The position numbers were made by a program, and so were the translations under genes. This document shows positions 11,563 to 22,770 of a DNA stretch of 64,000 bases, piece by piece. Every line of letters begins with the position of its first letter. The first letter of the stretch is position 1. Origin of the DNA: Heterodera schachtii (taxonomy: Eukaryota > Nematoda > Chromadorea > Rhabditida > Heteroderidae); the NCBI GenBank assembly GCA_023374025.1, contig SIJG01000040.1, positions 1 to 64,000 on the forward strand, read 5' to 3'. The notes below the pieces were generated by a model that did not search any database, was not told the origin of the DNA, and worked only from the letters and a program-made list of their open reading frames with translations.

Positions 11563-12500
11563 ATCTTGATTTTGTCCGTCTCGATATGCCCACCTGTACT
11601 TCACTGATATATTTGGGAAATTTACCGAATCAATAAATGAAAACTTTACAAAAGAATCTGATAAAATTTAGTTAATAACAATGGCGATTATGAAAAATTA
11701 AATACAACTTCTTCTACTCTATCAAATTGAATTTTTTTTTTGCTTCTCCATGTCTTAAATGATGATAAAATTAATAAACACTGTCTAAAAAGAGCACAAA
11801 TTGACTCTCGGCTACGCGTATTTAACAAAATAAATCATCTTTGAATTTATCTTTCCGATCATAGAAGATTTACAATTTAAAAGAATTTAATAGTTGAAAT
11901 AAGAAATTCTTTAAAACTTAAAAAAATTTCGAATTTTCATTTAATAAACGGTAACTTCATCGACATTCCTTTACCGAGAAAACAATATTAATTAATTATA
12001 ATAGAAAATTAAAGAAGAAAGATGACTAGAACCCAAAATAAAAACAAAATTGAAATCTTTCAAAGTTATATTTTAAATCAAAAACATTTAAAAAATATAT
12101 TTTTTAAAATCAATAATGAATGAAAATTAAAAGCATATATGAAAATAAATAAAAAATACGAAAACCTATGTATCGAAACAAAAATATATATATAATCCAA
12201 ATAAAAATTAATAGATTAAAAAACAATGCTTAAATTTTGTTTAATAAAAAAAAATTTAGAGAATTCATTCTTAACTAAAATTTCAGAAATTTTATTTAAC
12301 ATTATAAATTTAAATGAGAAAATGAAAGATAATGAAAAAGTGAAAACATTAAAAATTTTAATTTGGAAAAAAATACATTTAAAACATAAACAATTAAATA
12401 CAATATTAATTATAAAAAAACAAAATCAGGCAAAAATTAAACTTTAGAATTTTTTAACAGAAATTTATAATATAAAAGTAGTATAGGTCATTAAAATCAA
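11563..12500. other. A-rich stretch, nothing recognised
   Basis: A 73-codon frame at 12226-12447 is almost entirely Lys, Asn, Ile and Leu from A/T runs and is not supported. There is no other feature. Confidence 0.4.
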
Positions 12501-13028
12501 ACAACAGCGGCGCCCGGAAAATGCGTCAGTTGAAAATGCGTCAGTGGAAAATGCGTCAGCGGAAATTCGTCAGTAGAAAATGCGTCAGTGAAAATTTTAT
12601 TGTCATAAAAACAAGTTCCTTGCGTTTTCGAGGGGCACTGAGCACGAATCCGGGAATCCGGTATCCATTTTGGCCATCCGAACCCCGGACCCGAATTTGA
12701 ACAAAAAGTCGAAAGTCCAAATTTTCAATTAGCATTTTTGGTTCAAAAACTACAAAAATGATCTCTTATTGAAGGATGATGGCTTTTAGTTTGTTTCCGT
12801 GTATTTAAACTGATTTTTAAGAAAAAACCTAATTTCGAAAATTTTGACTTTAAGAATTTTTGTTCGAGTTCGGCCTGGGGTTCGAAATTGAGAACGTTTT
12901 TTTATAGAAGTTTAGTTCTATATTACAACACTAATGCAATAGAACTTTATTTTAAAATATTTGTATCACTGACGCATTTTCTACCGACGCATTTTCCAAT
13001 GACCGATTTTCCGGTCACGACAACAGCG
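12501..13028. mobile_element. 510-bp element with tandem-repeat TIRs, 9-bp duplication
   Basis: The element 12510-13019 is flanked by the exact 9-bp repeat acaacagcg (12501-12509, 13020-13028). The left end has four to five tandem copies of a 14-15-bp unit, tggaaaatgcgtcag, and the right end has inverted copies. The interior has ccgg-rich inverted pieces near 12650-12700 and 12860-12885 and no transposase. Both end sequences (ggcgcccgg and cgtgaccgg) have counterparts in the element at 21.4 kb. A non-autonomous Mutator-like element fits. Confidence 0.85.
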
Positions 13029-13111
13029 AGACGTTGCTTGAAAATTATTATGAAGGCTCTAATTAAAAAATGCTAAACTAACATTTACAATGAAGAAAAT
13101 TTATATAATAA

Positions 13112-13255
13112 TTAAAAAAAGCAAAGCAATTTGTCAACGTTCACTCAGCATTCAAGTCCTTTGGCGCTACACGCGCTTGTTTCGATAACATTTATTTAAA
13201 TATAGCAAAAAAAAAAAACATAAATTATTTGTTAACACCTTTGTTATATCAATAA
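13112..13255 (+). other. Candidate exon island (47 codons)
   Basis: Open from 13112 to TAA 13253, with VNVHSAFKSFGATRACFDN in the GC-richer part and an A-rich tail. Begins right behind the 12.5-kb element. No family recognised and no copy found. Confidence 0.3.
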
Positions 13256-13369
13256 ATGATTCAAAAACAGTTGAAAACATTAATTGATCAAAAATAATTT
13301 AAAAAATAACCAAGAATAACAAATTTAAGTAATATTGTTTAACTATAAATAAACCCACAACAAAAATAA

Positions 13370-13558
13370 ATTAAAATTCAAACAAATTTAATTAATGTAC
13401 GAAGAACATTCAATGCAAATAGATGCAATGCTATGCAAGCAAATATTTTGGTTTTATTTAAACAAAAGCTTTCAGAATTGCCAAAAAATACCTTGCGGAT
13501 AAATCAACAATTAAAGCAGGAAGGAAGTGTCTTGTCGAGTTGGAGCAAAAATTGTTAA
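13370..13558 (+). other. Candidate exon island (62 codons)
   Basis: This is among the longest open + frames outside transposons, with no ATG at its start. The centre reads VLFKQKLSELPKNTLRINQQ and the end SVLSSWSKNC before TAA 13556. An overlapping +1 frame continues as CRVGAKIVKGNNLQES to about 13610, so a 1-nt indel may have split one exon. The LPK.TLR pattern loosely recalls the linker of FLYWCH/MULE proteins (LP...LKR), but this is weak. Confidence 0.4.
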
Positions 13559-14148
13559 GGGCAATAATCTGCAAGAGTCTAACAGTACAAAATACATACA
13601 AAAGACATAAATTCATAATGAATTGCTCGAGTTAAAATTAACAGGAATTTTATGGTCTATAAAAAAATTATAAAAACTTAAAAAAATAAATTTTTTAATT
13701 ACTAAGGAAAATCAAGCAGAATGAAATACAAATTAAAAGAAACTGAATCTAAAAACCAAGTTTTTATTTAAAATTAATATGAAATTTTATTCGATAAAAA
13801 TCAATCATAATTGAAAACTAGTGATTAAAGATTAAATTTTAGTTAAATATTTGGAAATATAGAAAAAATTCAATAAAAGAAACAGACTTAATGCTGATCA
13901 AGAAATATCGTAATAATAAAAATGATGATATAAAGAAAAGTTAATAAATATAATTATAATAAATTTAATAAATATACTTAATTAATAAATTTTAAAAGAT
14001 AAATAAAATGACTGCATAGTGGTAATTCAAATAATTTAATAAATGAATTCTTTAAAAATTTGTAGACAATTAAAATAAATTAAATAATTTAATAAATAAT
14101 TATCAGAGAATTACTAAAACATAATTTTTCATTTAATAATTTTATTAA

Positions 14149-14241
14149 AATACTAAGGAGGATTCTGGCCGACGCATTACGTATACGAAAATTGACGAGG
14201 ATGAACGCTCGGCCTCAAAAAAAACGTCAACGAAGAAATAG
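14149..14241 (+). other. Candidate exon, charged, ends in stop
   Basis: After an acceptor-like ctaag the frame reads EDSGRRITYTKIDEDERSA and a Lys/Thr tail to TAG 14239. A second open piece, YGSEQAEAKRKKK, follows at 14271-14325. GC content is far above the neighbours. Function not recognised. Confidence 0.3.
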
Positions 14242-14769
14242 TATTATAATTTTAAATTTTAAAATATTTTATGGTTCAGAACAAGCCGAGGCGAAACGCA
14301 AAAAAAAATGTAATTTAATATGAAGTAGCAAATAAATTTTATATTTACGTTAAATAATTTAAATTAATTACAATATTAATTAAATTAATTTTAATGGAAA
14401 ACAGTTCTTTGTTCCAACTAACAAAAATTAACCACAATAGCCAATATTTAAAAAATTAATAATGAAATAAACTTCATAATTCAAACATCCAGCATATCCG
14501 ACTCACAACACTTTCGTAAAACCTGCAAATTTGGGGTATGACTGCCAATTGGTAAAGAAAATAAATTAATACAAATAATTTTTTTAGAAAAAAGCTTGCA
14601 AAAAAAAGTCCGTGACTTGATGCGTTTGGATCGCAAGATGGGAGAAGAACCTTTAAGCTTATTGAAAATTGCTAAATCATTTTCAGTTTGATAATGACAT
14701 TTTTTATTGTTTAAAGATTTAAACTAATGAATAAACACAAAAGCTATTAAAATAAATTTAAAAATGTAG

Positions 14770-15075
14770 TCACACAAATATATAGTTTTCGTTGAGTTTC
14801 AAAGAAGTTGTGGTCAAGAGCTCAAGAGGTTTACCAAATCAATTTGTGAAATTTACAAGCCACAACTTTTTTGAAACATAGCCAAATTTTTTGAAATCTT
14901 AAAAGCAAATTGAGGACACTAGGGCTATCAAAAAGAAAATTCAAAAAAGCATTAAAATTTTTCCATAAAGAGATATGATTGAAAAATTTTAAATAAATTA
15001 TCGCAAAGTTTTTCAAAAATTTATTTCTTTAAAAAATTATAATTTTTTTTTGAAAATTTTTAAAATTTATAATTC
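14770..15075. repeat. Fragment related to the 22.8-kb foldback interior
   Basis: The phrase 'gacactagggctatc' and surrounding runs of gaaattttttgaaatt match the interior of 22771-23615 (for example 23100-23120, 'gagaattcttagggctatc'). T-rich composition differs from the A-rich background. It is probably a decayed relative without visible ends. Confidence 0.4.
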
Positions 15076-15174
15076 AAGAGGTCATTTTGATGCCTGAAGT
15101 TAAATAGAGTCGAAATAACAATTGGCACGATTTTTGTCGATTTTGGGATTGAAATACATGTGAGAATAAAAATT

Positions 15175-15325
15175 TTTACCAAACCGGAAACCGGTTCCGG
15201 GCCCGGCAATTTGAAAATCTGGTTTCACCCTTTTTTGAGAGGCCGGGCCCGGAAACCGGTTGCTTCTGAAAATATCAAACCGGTCCGGTCCGGCACTTTT
15301 GGAAATCTCGGTCTCTATTGGAAAC
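15175..15325. repeat. CCGG-rich inverted repeat
   Basis: The arm aaccggttccgggcccggc (15188-15207) is mirrored at 15242-15263 with one extra base, and more ccggtccggtccgg follows. The 67-codon frame across it is a by-product. It resembles the palindromic core of the 11.4-kb element in style but not in sequence ends. Class unknown. Confidence 0.6.
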
Positions 15326-15329
15326 CAAT

Positions 15330-16370
15330 AAAACTCTTACTTAAAATAATAATAAGCAAGTAATAAAGTTATTCCAAGAATATAATAAAATTGAAAGAAG
15401 GAAGCATAAAAATTAGGAAAACCCAATTCGAAATTCTTTACCACTTAATTGATGCACGAAGATAAAAATTAATTGAAGTGGAAAATAATGAGAACAAAAA
15501 TACGAAATAAATAACTGAAACATCAGAAAATTATATAAATATTAAAATGAATTGAACATCACAATTTTGATACTTATGAAAAAATCAAACACAACTTTTT
15601 TTAATCAAAATTAATATTTATTCGAAAAATAATTCTTATGATGAACCCCTTTTTTAATTTCCTTAATTACTATCAGTATATAATTTATTTTATATTATAT
15701 ATCTCCTTTATATGAATATTTATTAAAAAAAATTTCCGAAACAGATAATTTAAAAACATATAACGTAAAAAAATAACTTAGAAATTATTAATTGCATTAT
15801 CTCGAAAAAATTGTAATAAAACAAAAATTTAACCGTTAAATTTATGCTAGGAAGACAAAAGTTGATGAATTTGAAAATGACACAATAAACTAAAAAGCCA
15901 AATATAATAAAATATATATATTAAATAGAACCAGATAAAACAGAGATATTTATGATTATTACGCAGCATGTGAGCATTAACAATAATTTTAATTTAAATA
16001 ATGATTTTCAAATTTGGATGGCGCAAAACAGTGAATATAAAGCTTTCCAATTGAATAAAATAATTTCCTATTAACAAATAATAAATTGAAAAATACTTGA
16101 TTATTTTTTATCAAATATTATACTTAATAAATTAATCCAAATTATATTGTGATGAATAATGATAAAAAAATTAATCACATAAAAGAGCTTTGAGAAAAAA
16201 AACTGTTAAAATTGATTATGATTTGAAGGTGCGCTTAAAATATTAATCATAAAACTTGACATTGAAAATAATTTAAAAAGGTTATTATTTTTATTGCAAA
16301 AAAAAATTAAATTTAAAAAATAATATGTTTTTCTCAATTTTTATTATTTTTGATTTAAATAAAAGTATAA
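15330..16370. other. A-rich stretch, nothing recognised
   Basis: No island longer than about 20 codons and no repeat copy recognised. Confidence 0.4.
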
Positions 16371-16376
16371 CATTAA

Positions 16377-16559
16377 ATGAAACAGAAAGCTGAAAAAAGA
16401 ATATTAATGATTCAAGGAAATAAATACGCGGTAGACTCGGAGAACAAATGCTTTATTTGTAGACAAGAAATATAAATACCAATAGAATGAAGGTAAAAAA
16501 ATAATACATTTTGCAAATATTTAATGCAATGCACGAAAACAGTGGGTGAATTTGAGTAG
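16377..16559 (+). pseudogene. Possible RING-finger fragment in two islands
   Basis: An ATG frame at 16377-16475 ends with DSENKCFICRQEI, a CxxC knuckle like the start of a RING finger. A second frame at 16497-16559 reads FCKYLMQCTK, like the FCxxC part. The central His and one Cys are not seen and both frames stop. It could be a decayed RING domain or chance; the helicase relic follows 95 bp later. Confidence 0.3.
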
Positions 16560-16652
16560 CATTTTTCACAATACTGAAATAAATAAATTTATAATGCAAC
16601 ATGTACGAAAGAAATTAAAAACAAAAATTATTTATGAATGATAATTCTGTAA

Positions 16653-16861
16653 ATATTAAGAGAAACGTTTGATATGAAGACTATCGGAAATGTTAATTAT
16701 TTTGTCAGATTAAAGATTTAAATAATTTCACAAAATTCCGAAAAATAAGCTTTAAGGACAGTCGTCGTGCTACTGTCGCGTTGTCCAGAGCAAGAGATGG
16801 AATCTCCCTCATTGGAGACTTCAGAACTCAAGATTGGAAATTATTAATTAAATGTATATAA
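16653..16861 (+). pseudogene. UPF1-like SF1 helicase relic, motifs V-VI
   Basis: The frame 16697-16861 (54 codons) contains SRRATVALSRARDGISLIGD and then DWKLLIKC. This is the motif VI region and the typical W..LI..C end of UPF1/NAM7-type superfamily 1 RNA/DNA helicases, where the Arg residues of the SRAR core contact ATP. Just upstream, in another frame (16653-16721), TFDMKTIGNVNYFV sits where motif V belongs. The two frames overlap, so at least one frameshift separates them. Nothing upstream encodes the Walker motifs, so this is a 3'-terminal relic or the last exon of a split gene. Confidence 0.75.
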
Positions 16862-18105
16862 GCCTAAAACAATAAAAAGCTGATAATAAACATTAAAAAT
16901 GTGGAAATATTTACAAAACTTTTAACCGATAAAGTCAAAATAATTAGGAGTATCGTATTAAAAATTAAATAAAAAATATTTTTATTTCAGGTTCGTTAAA
17001 TGATGAATTATATCAAAATAGGTAAAAATCTTCAAAGAAGAATTAAATTAATTTAATTAAAAAAAATTTTTACTTATAAAAATATATGAAAATAAATAAT
17101 AAATAATGTATTACTTTTAAATGAATAATTGCATTTTTATAAAACGAAAAATTGTCTTTTAAACCTTTAATATTTAAAAGCATATGTAAAATTATAATTT
17201 TAAAATTATTAAAAATGCGCATGGCAATGAAGAATATGTGAACCAAATTACATATGCTTTTATAATTTAAAAAATTAAACTGGCATTTAAGTTAATAACC
17301 ATAGCGAATGTTAAAAATAAATGAAAAAATGAAGTTTTGAAATAAAACCAACGGTAGTCAATAAGAATATTTATCCCCTTACAGCAAAAATACGCATTAA
17401 AATAAACCCAAAATATATATTTTAATCTATTTCTATTTTGTAAATAAACATTTGCCCTTTTAAGGACTATTATTACTTTCCTCGACACACGTGGAATATT
17501 TTAATAAATATGAAAAAACATATTTTAATAAATTAATGAAAACATTTAAAATATAAATAAAATGTTATAATAAAAAATTCGATGAGTTAATTCTAAATAA
17601 ATTATAATAATTAAATATAAAATTCACAAAATCGATAATTAATCATATCAAAAAAGTACATAGATTAAATTCTTAAGAATTGTAAAAAATGAATATTTTG
17701 CTGTTAAAATTAATTAAAAGCGTAAATTCATTCAAAATAAATATATTTGAAAAAACTAACAAAAAACCCAAATATATTTAATGATTAAATTTAAATGTGT
17801 TTTCATAATTAAAAATTAGTAATTTAAAAATAAATAGGACTGTCAAAAAATGAAAGCAATAATGCGAGAGCGAAAAAATAACACTTTCACTTAACTTATA
17901 AAAAATTTTCTCAAAAATAAAGTTTTAAAAAAATCTTAATTTTTTTTTAAATTAGACTAAATAAAAATAAATTCTTAAACTGGAAATAAAATAAAATCTT
18001 AAATTTACTTTTAATATTAAATAAAAAAATGTTAAGCATGCTTTTATGTGATTAATTACTATTTCAATTTCCTTCCATAAAGATGGCACTCAATAAAATT
18101 CACGT
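16862..18105. other. A-rich stretch, nothing recognised
   Basis: The 73-codon minus frame at 17267-17488 has no recognisable motif. No repeats recognised. Confidence 0.4.
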
Positions 18106-18110
18106 TCATA

Positions 18111-19246
18111 TACACTGGTGGAAAAAAGTCTTTTACCAAACTCCCGAAATTTGTTCAGTGGCTATTTTTGTAATTAATAAGTTGTCCATTATACATAGTT
18201 GTAAGATTTTTTTGTAGCAATACCTGTGCTCTAGAGGTATGTAAAATTTTATCAAATTTTGTTCACAAACTTTTGAAATATTGGGACCGGAACAGTAACT
18301 GATCATTTTTGGGACGGAAAAAAGTCTTTTACCAAACTTGAAAAACTATTTCAAATGCTCATAAAAATCTGAAATAATTCATGCAGACTTATCTTTTGGT
18401 GCTGAACAAAAAAGTCTTTTACACCAACTTGATCAGACCACTCCTTCATAGTGATCGGGACACCCTAAAATACACTGAAAACTGGAAAAATTTTCAAAAA
18501 AAATTCTTATGGGGTTGGGAAAATTTTTTGAGAAATTTTGAATATGCACATTGGATAGAGCATATATTTGGCTATCAAATTGCTTTTGGAATAGTGGGGC
18601 TATGACCTGTACTTAAAAAGTTATACTTGGTTGAAAAACTGATCTTCTTAAAAATGATCAATTTTTGGTCATTTTCCCTTGAAATACGGTAGAAAATAAT
18701 TATTTTTTATTATCATTAAAATTCAACCAAGTATAACTTTTTATGCACAATCATAGCCCAACCATTCAAAAGGTAATTCGGTAGAGGATTTTGTGCTCTA
18801 TCCAATGTGCATATTCAAAATTTCCCAAAAAATTTTCCCAACCCCCTAAGAATTTTTTTTGAAAATTTTTCCAGTTTTCAGTGTATTTTAGGGTGTCCCG
18901 ATCACTATGAAGGAGTGGTCTGATCAAGTTGGTGTAAAAGACTTTTTTGTTCAGCACCAAAAGATAAGTCTGCATGAATTATTTCAGATTTTTATGAGCA
19001 TTTTGAAATAGTTTTTCAAGTTTGGTAAAAGACTTTTTTCCATCCCAAAAATGATCAGTTACTGTTCCGGTCCCAATATTTCAAAAGTTTGTGAACAAAA
19101 TTTGATAAAATTTTACATACCTCTAGAGCACAGGTATTGCTACAAAAAAATCTTACAACTATGTATAATGGACAACTTATTAATTACAAAAATAGCCACT
19201 GAACAAATTTCGGGAGTTTGGTAAAAGACTTTTTTCCACCAGTGTA
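18111..19246. mobile_element. Tc1/mariner-type foldback element, 1132 bp
   Basis: The element 18113-19244 is a giant hairpin. Arms of about 520 bp (18113-18635 and 18722-19244) are near-perfect inverted copies around a loop of about 85 bp. It starts cactggtggaaaaaagtc and is flanked by TA on both sides, as for Tc1/mariner elements. There is no transposase; the long frames at 18381 and 18766 are mirror images of each other caused by the arms. Inner arm sequence is shared with the foldback at 37858-38985. Confidence 0.9.
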
Positions 19247-19568
19247 TGACATGCATTATTTAAGAAATTTTAAACTGTAATTGAGAATGTGATGATAAAT
19301 AAGGGAAATTGATTCAGCGGGAATGAAAGAATTAAAAAAAACATATAAATAAGAAAATAATTTATCTATCAATAGAAGGTTTCAAGAAAATAACAATATA
19401 AAACAGGTAAATAGTTTGAAAATTAACATAAGGTGTAAAGAATAAATTTAGTTTGGTTGGGAATACAAATAAATCTCAAATTTTTATTAATTGTTAATCG
19501 AAATTCGAAATAAGGAAAACATAAATTAAAGTAGTCTTCAAAGCACCTTGTTTCTAATAATCAGTTTG

Positions 19569-19784
19569 AACTCGTGTAAAAAACGTGAAGCTAAATTGGA
19601 ATAATTTTGTTCATTTTTTTTTGAACGAAACGAAAAGCCCACCGTTACGTACATCTGGGGACAATTGCAGAAAAAAAAAAGTAAATTTCTGCATCCCTTT
19701 TAATTAAAAAGAATTAAAAACAGGAAGAAATTACGCGTAGTGGTTGTCTTGCACCATAGGTGCAAAATTAACAAATACAAATGA
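19569..19784 (+). pseudogene. Candidate coding relic, 71 codons with one stop
   Basis: Frame 19569-19703 ends NEKPTVTYIWGQLQ, Lys-rich, then HPF and TAA. The same frame continues open to 19784 with RKKLRVVVVLHHRCKINK. A single in-frame TAA in 72 codons in such AT-rich DNA indicates a decayed coding region. T10 and A10 runs within it make assembly errors possible. No family recognised. Confidence 0.4.
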
Positions 19785-20373
19785 ATCTTCTAAAAAAATT
19801 AAAAATTGTTCGTAATTCATTTTTATTACCGATCACATAAAATAACATTAAAACATATGCATTCAATTTATCTTCTACATCTAAAGGGCCAATGTTAGCT
19901 AAATATATCAACGAATAAAACATTCATAACATATGATGGAACCAGAAAAAAGGAAAAATTACAAAAAATTAATGGTTAATGGTTAATCTAAACGGCAACA
20001 ATACTAAGAAAATTATGAAAATTTAAAAACCAAGAATCCGAAAAAATTTTGAATTGAAAAACCGATAATTATTCATTGTCCTTTAAATTTTTTTAATTTA
20101 TATTTAATTTAAAAATCTGACAAACAAAAATAAATTAATTTATTAAAATATCAAATTAAAATAAAACTTTTTTAGTTAGGCAATCAAAACAAATATTTTT
20201 GTGATTGGATGTCATGAAATAATAAAATACGCAAGTTATTGTATTTTTTAAAATCAAAATTTGAATGGATTTAAGGCATAAAAATATCTTAATAAATAAA
20301 CCAATTAAAAAATAAATAATTAATCATAGAAAAAATTTTTAAAAATTTAAAATTTCTTCATAAATCAATTTAA

Positions 20374-20448
20374 CATTTCAGATGCGCTCAGCGTGAGCTA
20401 ACCAAATCACCGCCTAAAAGAATAACAAGTGGCAGGAAAATCTCCTGA
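20374..20448 (+). other. Candidate terminal exon with canonical acceptor
   Basis: The site acatttcag at 20373-20381 is a strong 3' splice site. The following frame reads RCAQRELTKSPPKRITSG and stops at TGA 20446. It is short and basic, with no recognised domain. Confidence 0.3.
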
Positions 20449-20754
20449 AGAACAACAAATTCGTAATAAAAATGTTTAAAAATCCAAGGTATAGATGGAA
20501 TTAAGTAAATTTTAAAAATTATTAAATTATATTAATTTTAAATAATACATATATGTAAAAACTAAATGTAATAATAAAATTAACAAAATATAAATTTTTT
20601 AAAAAATTTTTACGTATGAAGATTATTCTTGCACTAAATTTTTCACCTAAAAATAAAATAAATTACAATTTGAAAAGAATGATAAAACCTTATTAGAAAA
20701 TATATGTTACTTATGAAGAATAATTTGAAAATATTATAAAAAACATTAAAAGAG

Positions 20755-21000
20755 ATTAATAATCATTGGAATTGCAAGAAGCTCTGCGATAAAAAAATGA
20801 GGAAATAAAGAAGAAAGCGACCGAGCTTAATAAGTATTTTCTAAAACCTTTAATTAAAATTATATGTAAAAAATGCTGCCAATGCTCGAATTTATTATTG
20901 GTTGCGTGCGCAATAAGGAGTTTATAACAATCTATTAAATTAGTTCGGTGAAAACAGGCAATCCCGTAAGAGATCATGTGTGAATTAAAATTTTTGAAAT
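20755..21000 (+). pseudogene. Exon relics e and b
   Basis: The first part (20758-20825) is a copy of motif e (inferred frame CDKNEEIKKKATE), also at 50650 and 57080. The second (20865-21000) is a copy of motif b (inferred frame LVALRNKEFKAIIKLV ... NPVRDHV-stop), also at 22690, 60360 and 63780. Within b the sequence tolerates 1-nt and 11-13-nt indels, so this copy is no longer coding. The conserved stop after RDHM/V suggests b was near a C-terminus or a retained intron. Confidence 0.45.
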
Positions 21001-21049
21001 TCGACTATATTTATGAATAAATAATAAAAAAAATAAACTTTGCTCTGTT

Positions 21050-21135
21050 AAGATTATTAATTTTTCTTATAAAGAAAGCAAGCCTCATTTATTAAGCATG
21101 TTATGGCTACAAAAAAACAAAAAAGTTAACTAAAA
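21050..21135 (+). pseudogene. Exon relic f
   Basis: The frame reads INFSYKESKPHLLSMLWL. The copy at 60650-60730 preserves SYKESKPHL with synonymous Ser and Pro codons (AGC/AGT, CCT/CCC), good evidence for coding origin. A K.SK..YL.ML pattern is compatible with the segment after DGTF in MULE transposases; tentative. Confidence 0.4.
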
Positions 21136-21375
21136 GTAATAAATAAAAAATATAAAGCAGTAAAAATTTATGTAAAAAACAAAATATGATAAAAGTATAT
21201 TTTCTAATTAATTAAACACTTTTCAATAGATAATTAGAAAAATTGGACTAAAATATAAAATGCAAAAATTTTTATTAAACTAAAACATTAAATTGTGCAT
21301 AAGACCGGAGCAACAAACCCAAATGGATGGATTTTTCTTATTAATGTATATAACAATAAAATTTAAACAATAGCA

Positions 21376-22106
21376 ATTTTCCTGTGACTGGACAATCCGA
21401 CAGTGGACGACAGTTGGACAATCCGACAGTGAGGACAATCGGACAGTGGACAATCCGACACTAAATTTAAATTAAAAAATATTTTCTAGTCATCAGAACG
21501 GATTATTTCCTAAAAATATTCAAATCAATTTTGTGTAAATGCCAAGCTTATGAGGCTTTTCACGAGAATTTAGTGTCATGACCCTATTGGTTAGCCGTCA
21601 AAATAGTGTTTAAATGGGCCAATGTTTGGACTTTTTTTGGTACCAGATTAACAGGGGGTGGTGGGATTTGTGGAATGGGTTCATGAATTTCTCCTTCTTT
21701 TGAAGACGACGAATCCATTGGACGAGATGAATGAATAATTTGAATAGGTAAACGGAATGGTCAAGACTTTTGGAAAACATTTTTATCAGCAATAATCACT
21801 CTCATTTCTCATCACTTAACTTTTATGGGTCACTCCAAATTTGGGTTGTATGGATCACTCAAATTTTATCTTTAATATTTTTATTTTATTGTACTTTTGT
21901 TACTAGCATACCAAACTAACTTTTTTAATTTGATAATAAGTTTAAGCAAAATTCATTTGATTGGCGTTATGATGATTAGAAAATTTTTTTAATTTAAATT
22001 TACTGTCGGATTTTCCACTGTCCGATTGTCCACTTCTGTCGGATTGTCCTCACTGTCGGATTGTCCAACTGTCAGATTGTCCACTGTCGGATTGTCCGGG
22101 AGCCCC
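21376..22106. mobile_element. Element with tandem-repeat TIRs (about 0.73 kb)
   Basis: Both ends consist of four to six tandem 15-bp units, tggacaatccgacag, inverted relative to each other (left 21386-21472, right 22002-22098). The unit differs from that of the 12.5-kb element at only 3 of 15 positions, and the outer ends tgtgactgg and ggctcccgg match that element's ends too. No clear target duplication. The interior (21600-21830) is GC-richer and T-rich with a 60-codon minus frame of unknown origin, perhaps captured sequence. The right flank resumes a relic also seen at 61260. Confidence 0.8.
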
Positions 22107-22129
22107 TTTATAACAAAAAGCAATAAAAA

Positions 22130-22260
22130 GCGGAAAATAGGACTTTATTTAGTGGACAATAAATAATAATTATTAATTCCAAGTTTGATCATTTCAATGT
22201 TGCGTAAAATAGTAATCTGAAATGAATATATAAAAATAAACTCAGTAAGTCTGAGAATTA
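22130..22260 (+). pseudogene. Relic resembling 61228-61371
   Basis: The phrase 'gtttgatcatttcaa' and the preceding A-rich part match 61280-61310. Upstream of the 21.4-kb element, 21302-21340 matches 61228-61255, so the element interrupts this relic. The pattern K-T-x-x-T-N...G-W followed by a hydrophobic piece loosely resembles the RTNN..EGW region of MULE transposases. Confidence 0.3.
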
Positions 22261-22679
22261 CATAAAGTATTATTTCAATACTAAGAATAATTCCTATTTA
22301 AACTAACAATTTTTAAAGTTAATAATTATAAAAATAAAATTATCATTTACAAAGGGCTTAATATAATTCTTGTATTTGTTAGAGTATGGCTTCTGGAACT
22401 TCCGAAATAGTGAAATTAAAAAATAATAATTAAGTTAAATAAATTTAAAATAAAATTTAAATATTTTTTAGCAAAAGTTTATTAAAAATGGCAAACTTTT
22501 GCTCAAAATAAAAAAATATAAATTACAATTCAGAAGAACACGTAATAAAAATTAAAAAATGTGTTAATAAAAAAAACAAGAAAAATAATGAATTTTTTAA
22601 AATAACTTTTTTATGATGAAATCAAATAAAAAAATAAAGGAGTACCATTGTAAAATTAAGAAAGCATCTGCATTTAATT

Positions 22680-22770
22680 AAAACTAATATTTGTAAAAAT
22701 TATGCCAGTACTCGAAATTTTTTATTGACAACCATGCTGAACAAAAAGTTTAAAGCAATCATTAAATTCG
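22680..22770 (+). pseudogene. Exon relic b, left part, interrupted
   Basis: The frame is open here: STRNFLLTTMLNKKFKAIIK. It aligns with b copies at 20865 and 60360. The 22.8-kb element is inserted at the end, and the relic continues at 23616 (DNSHKWTCE). This confirms both the element boundaries and the prior existence of the exon copy. Confidence 0.5.

Noticed and set aside
12510..12600. Regularly spaced short repeats resembling a CRISPR array
   Set aside because: The units are contiguous tandem copies without spacers and are mirrored at the other end of a transposon with a target duplication.
18381..18975. Two similar 69-74-codon frames on opposite strands
   Set aside because: They are the two arms of the foldback element and encode no known motif.
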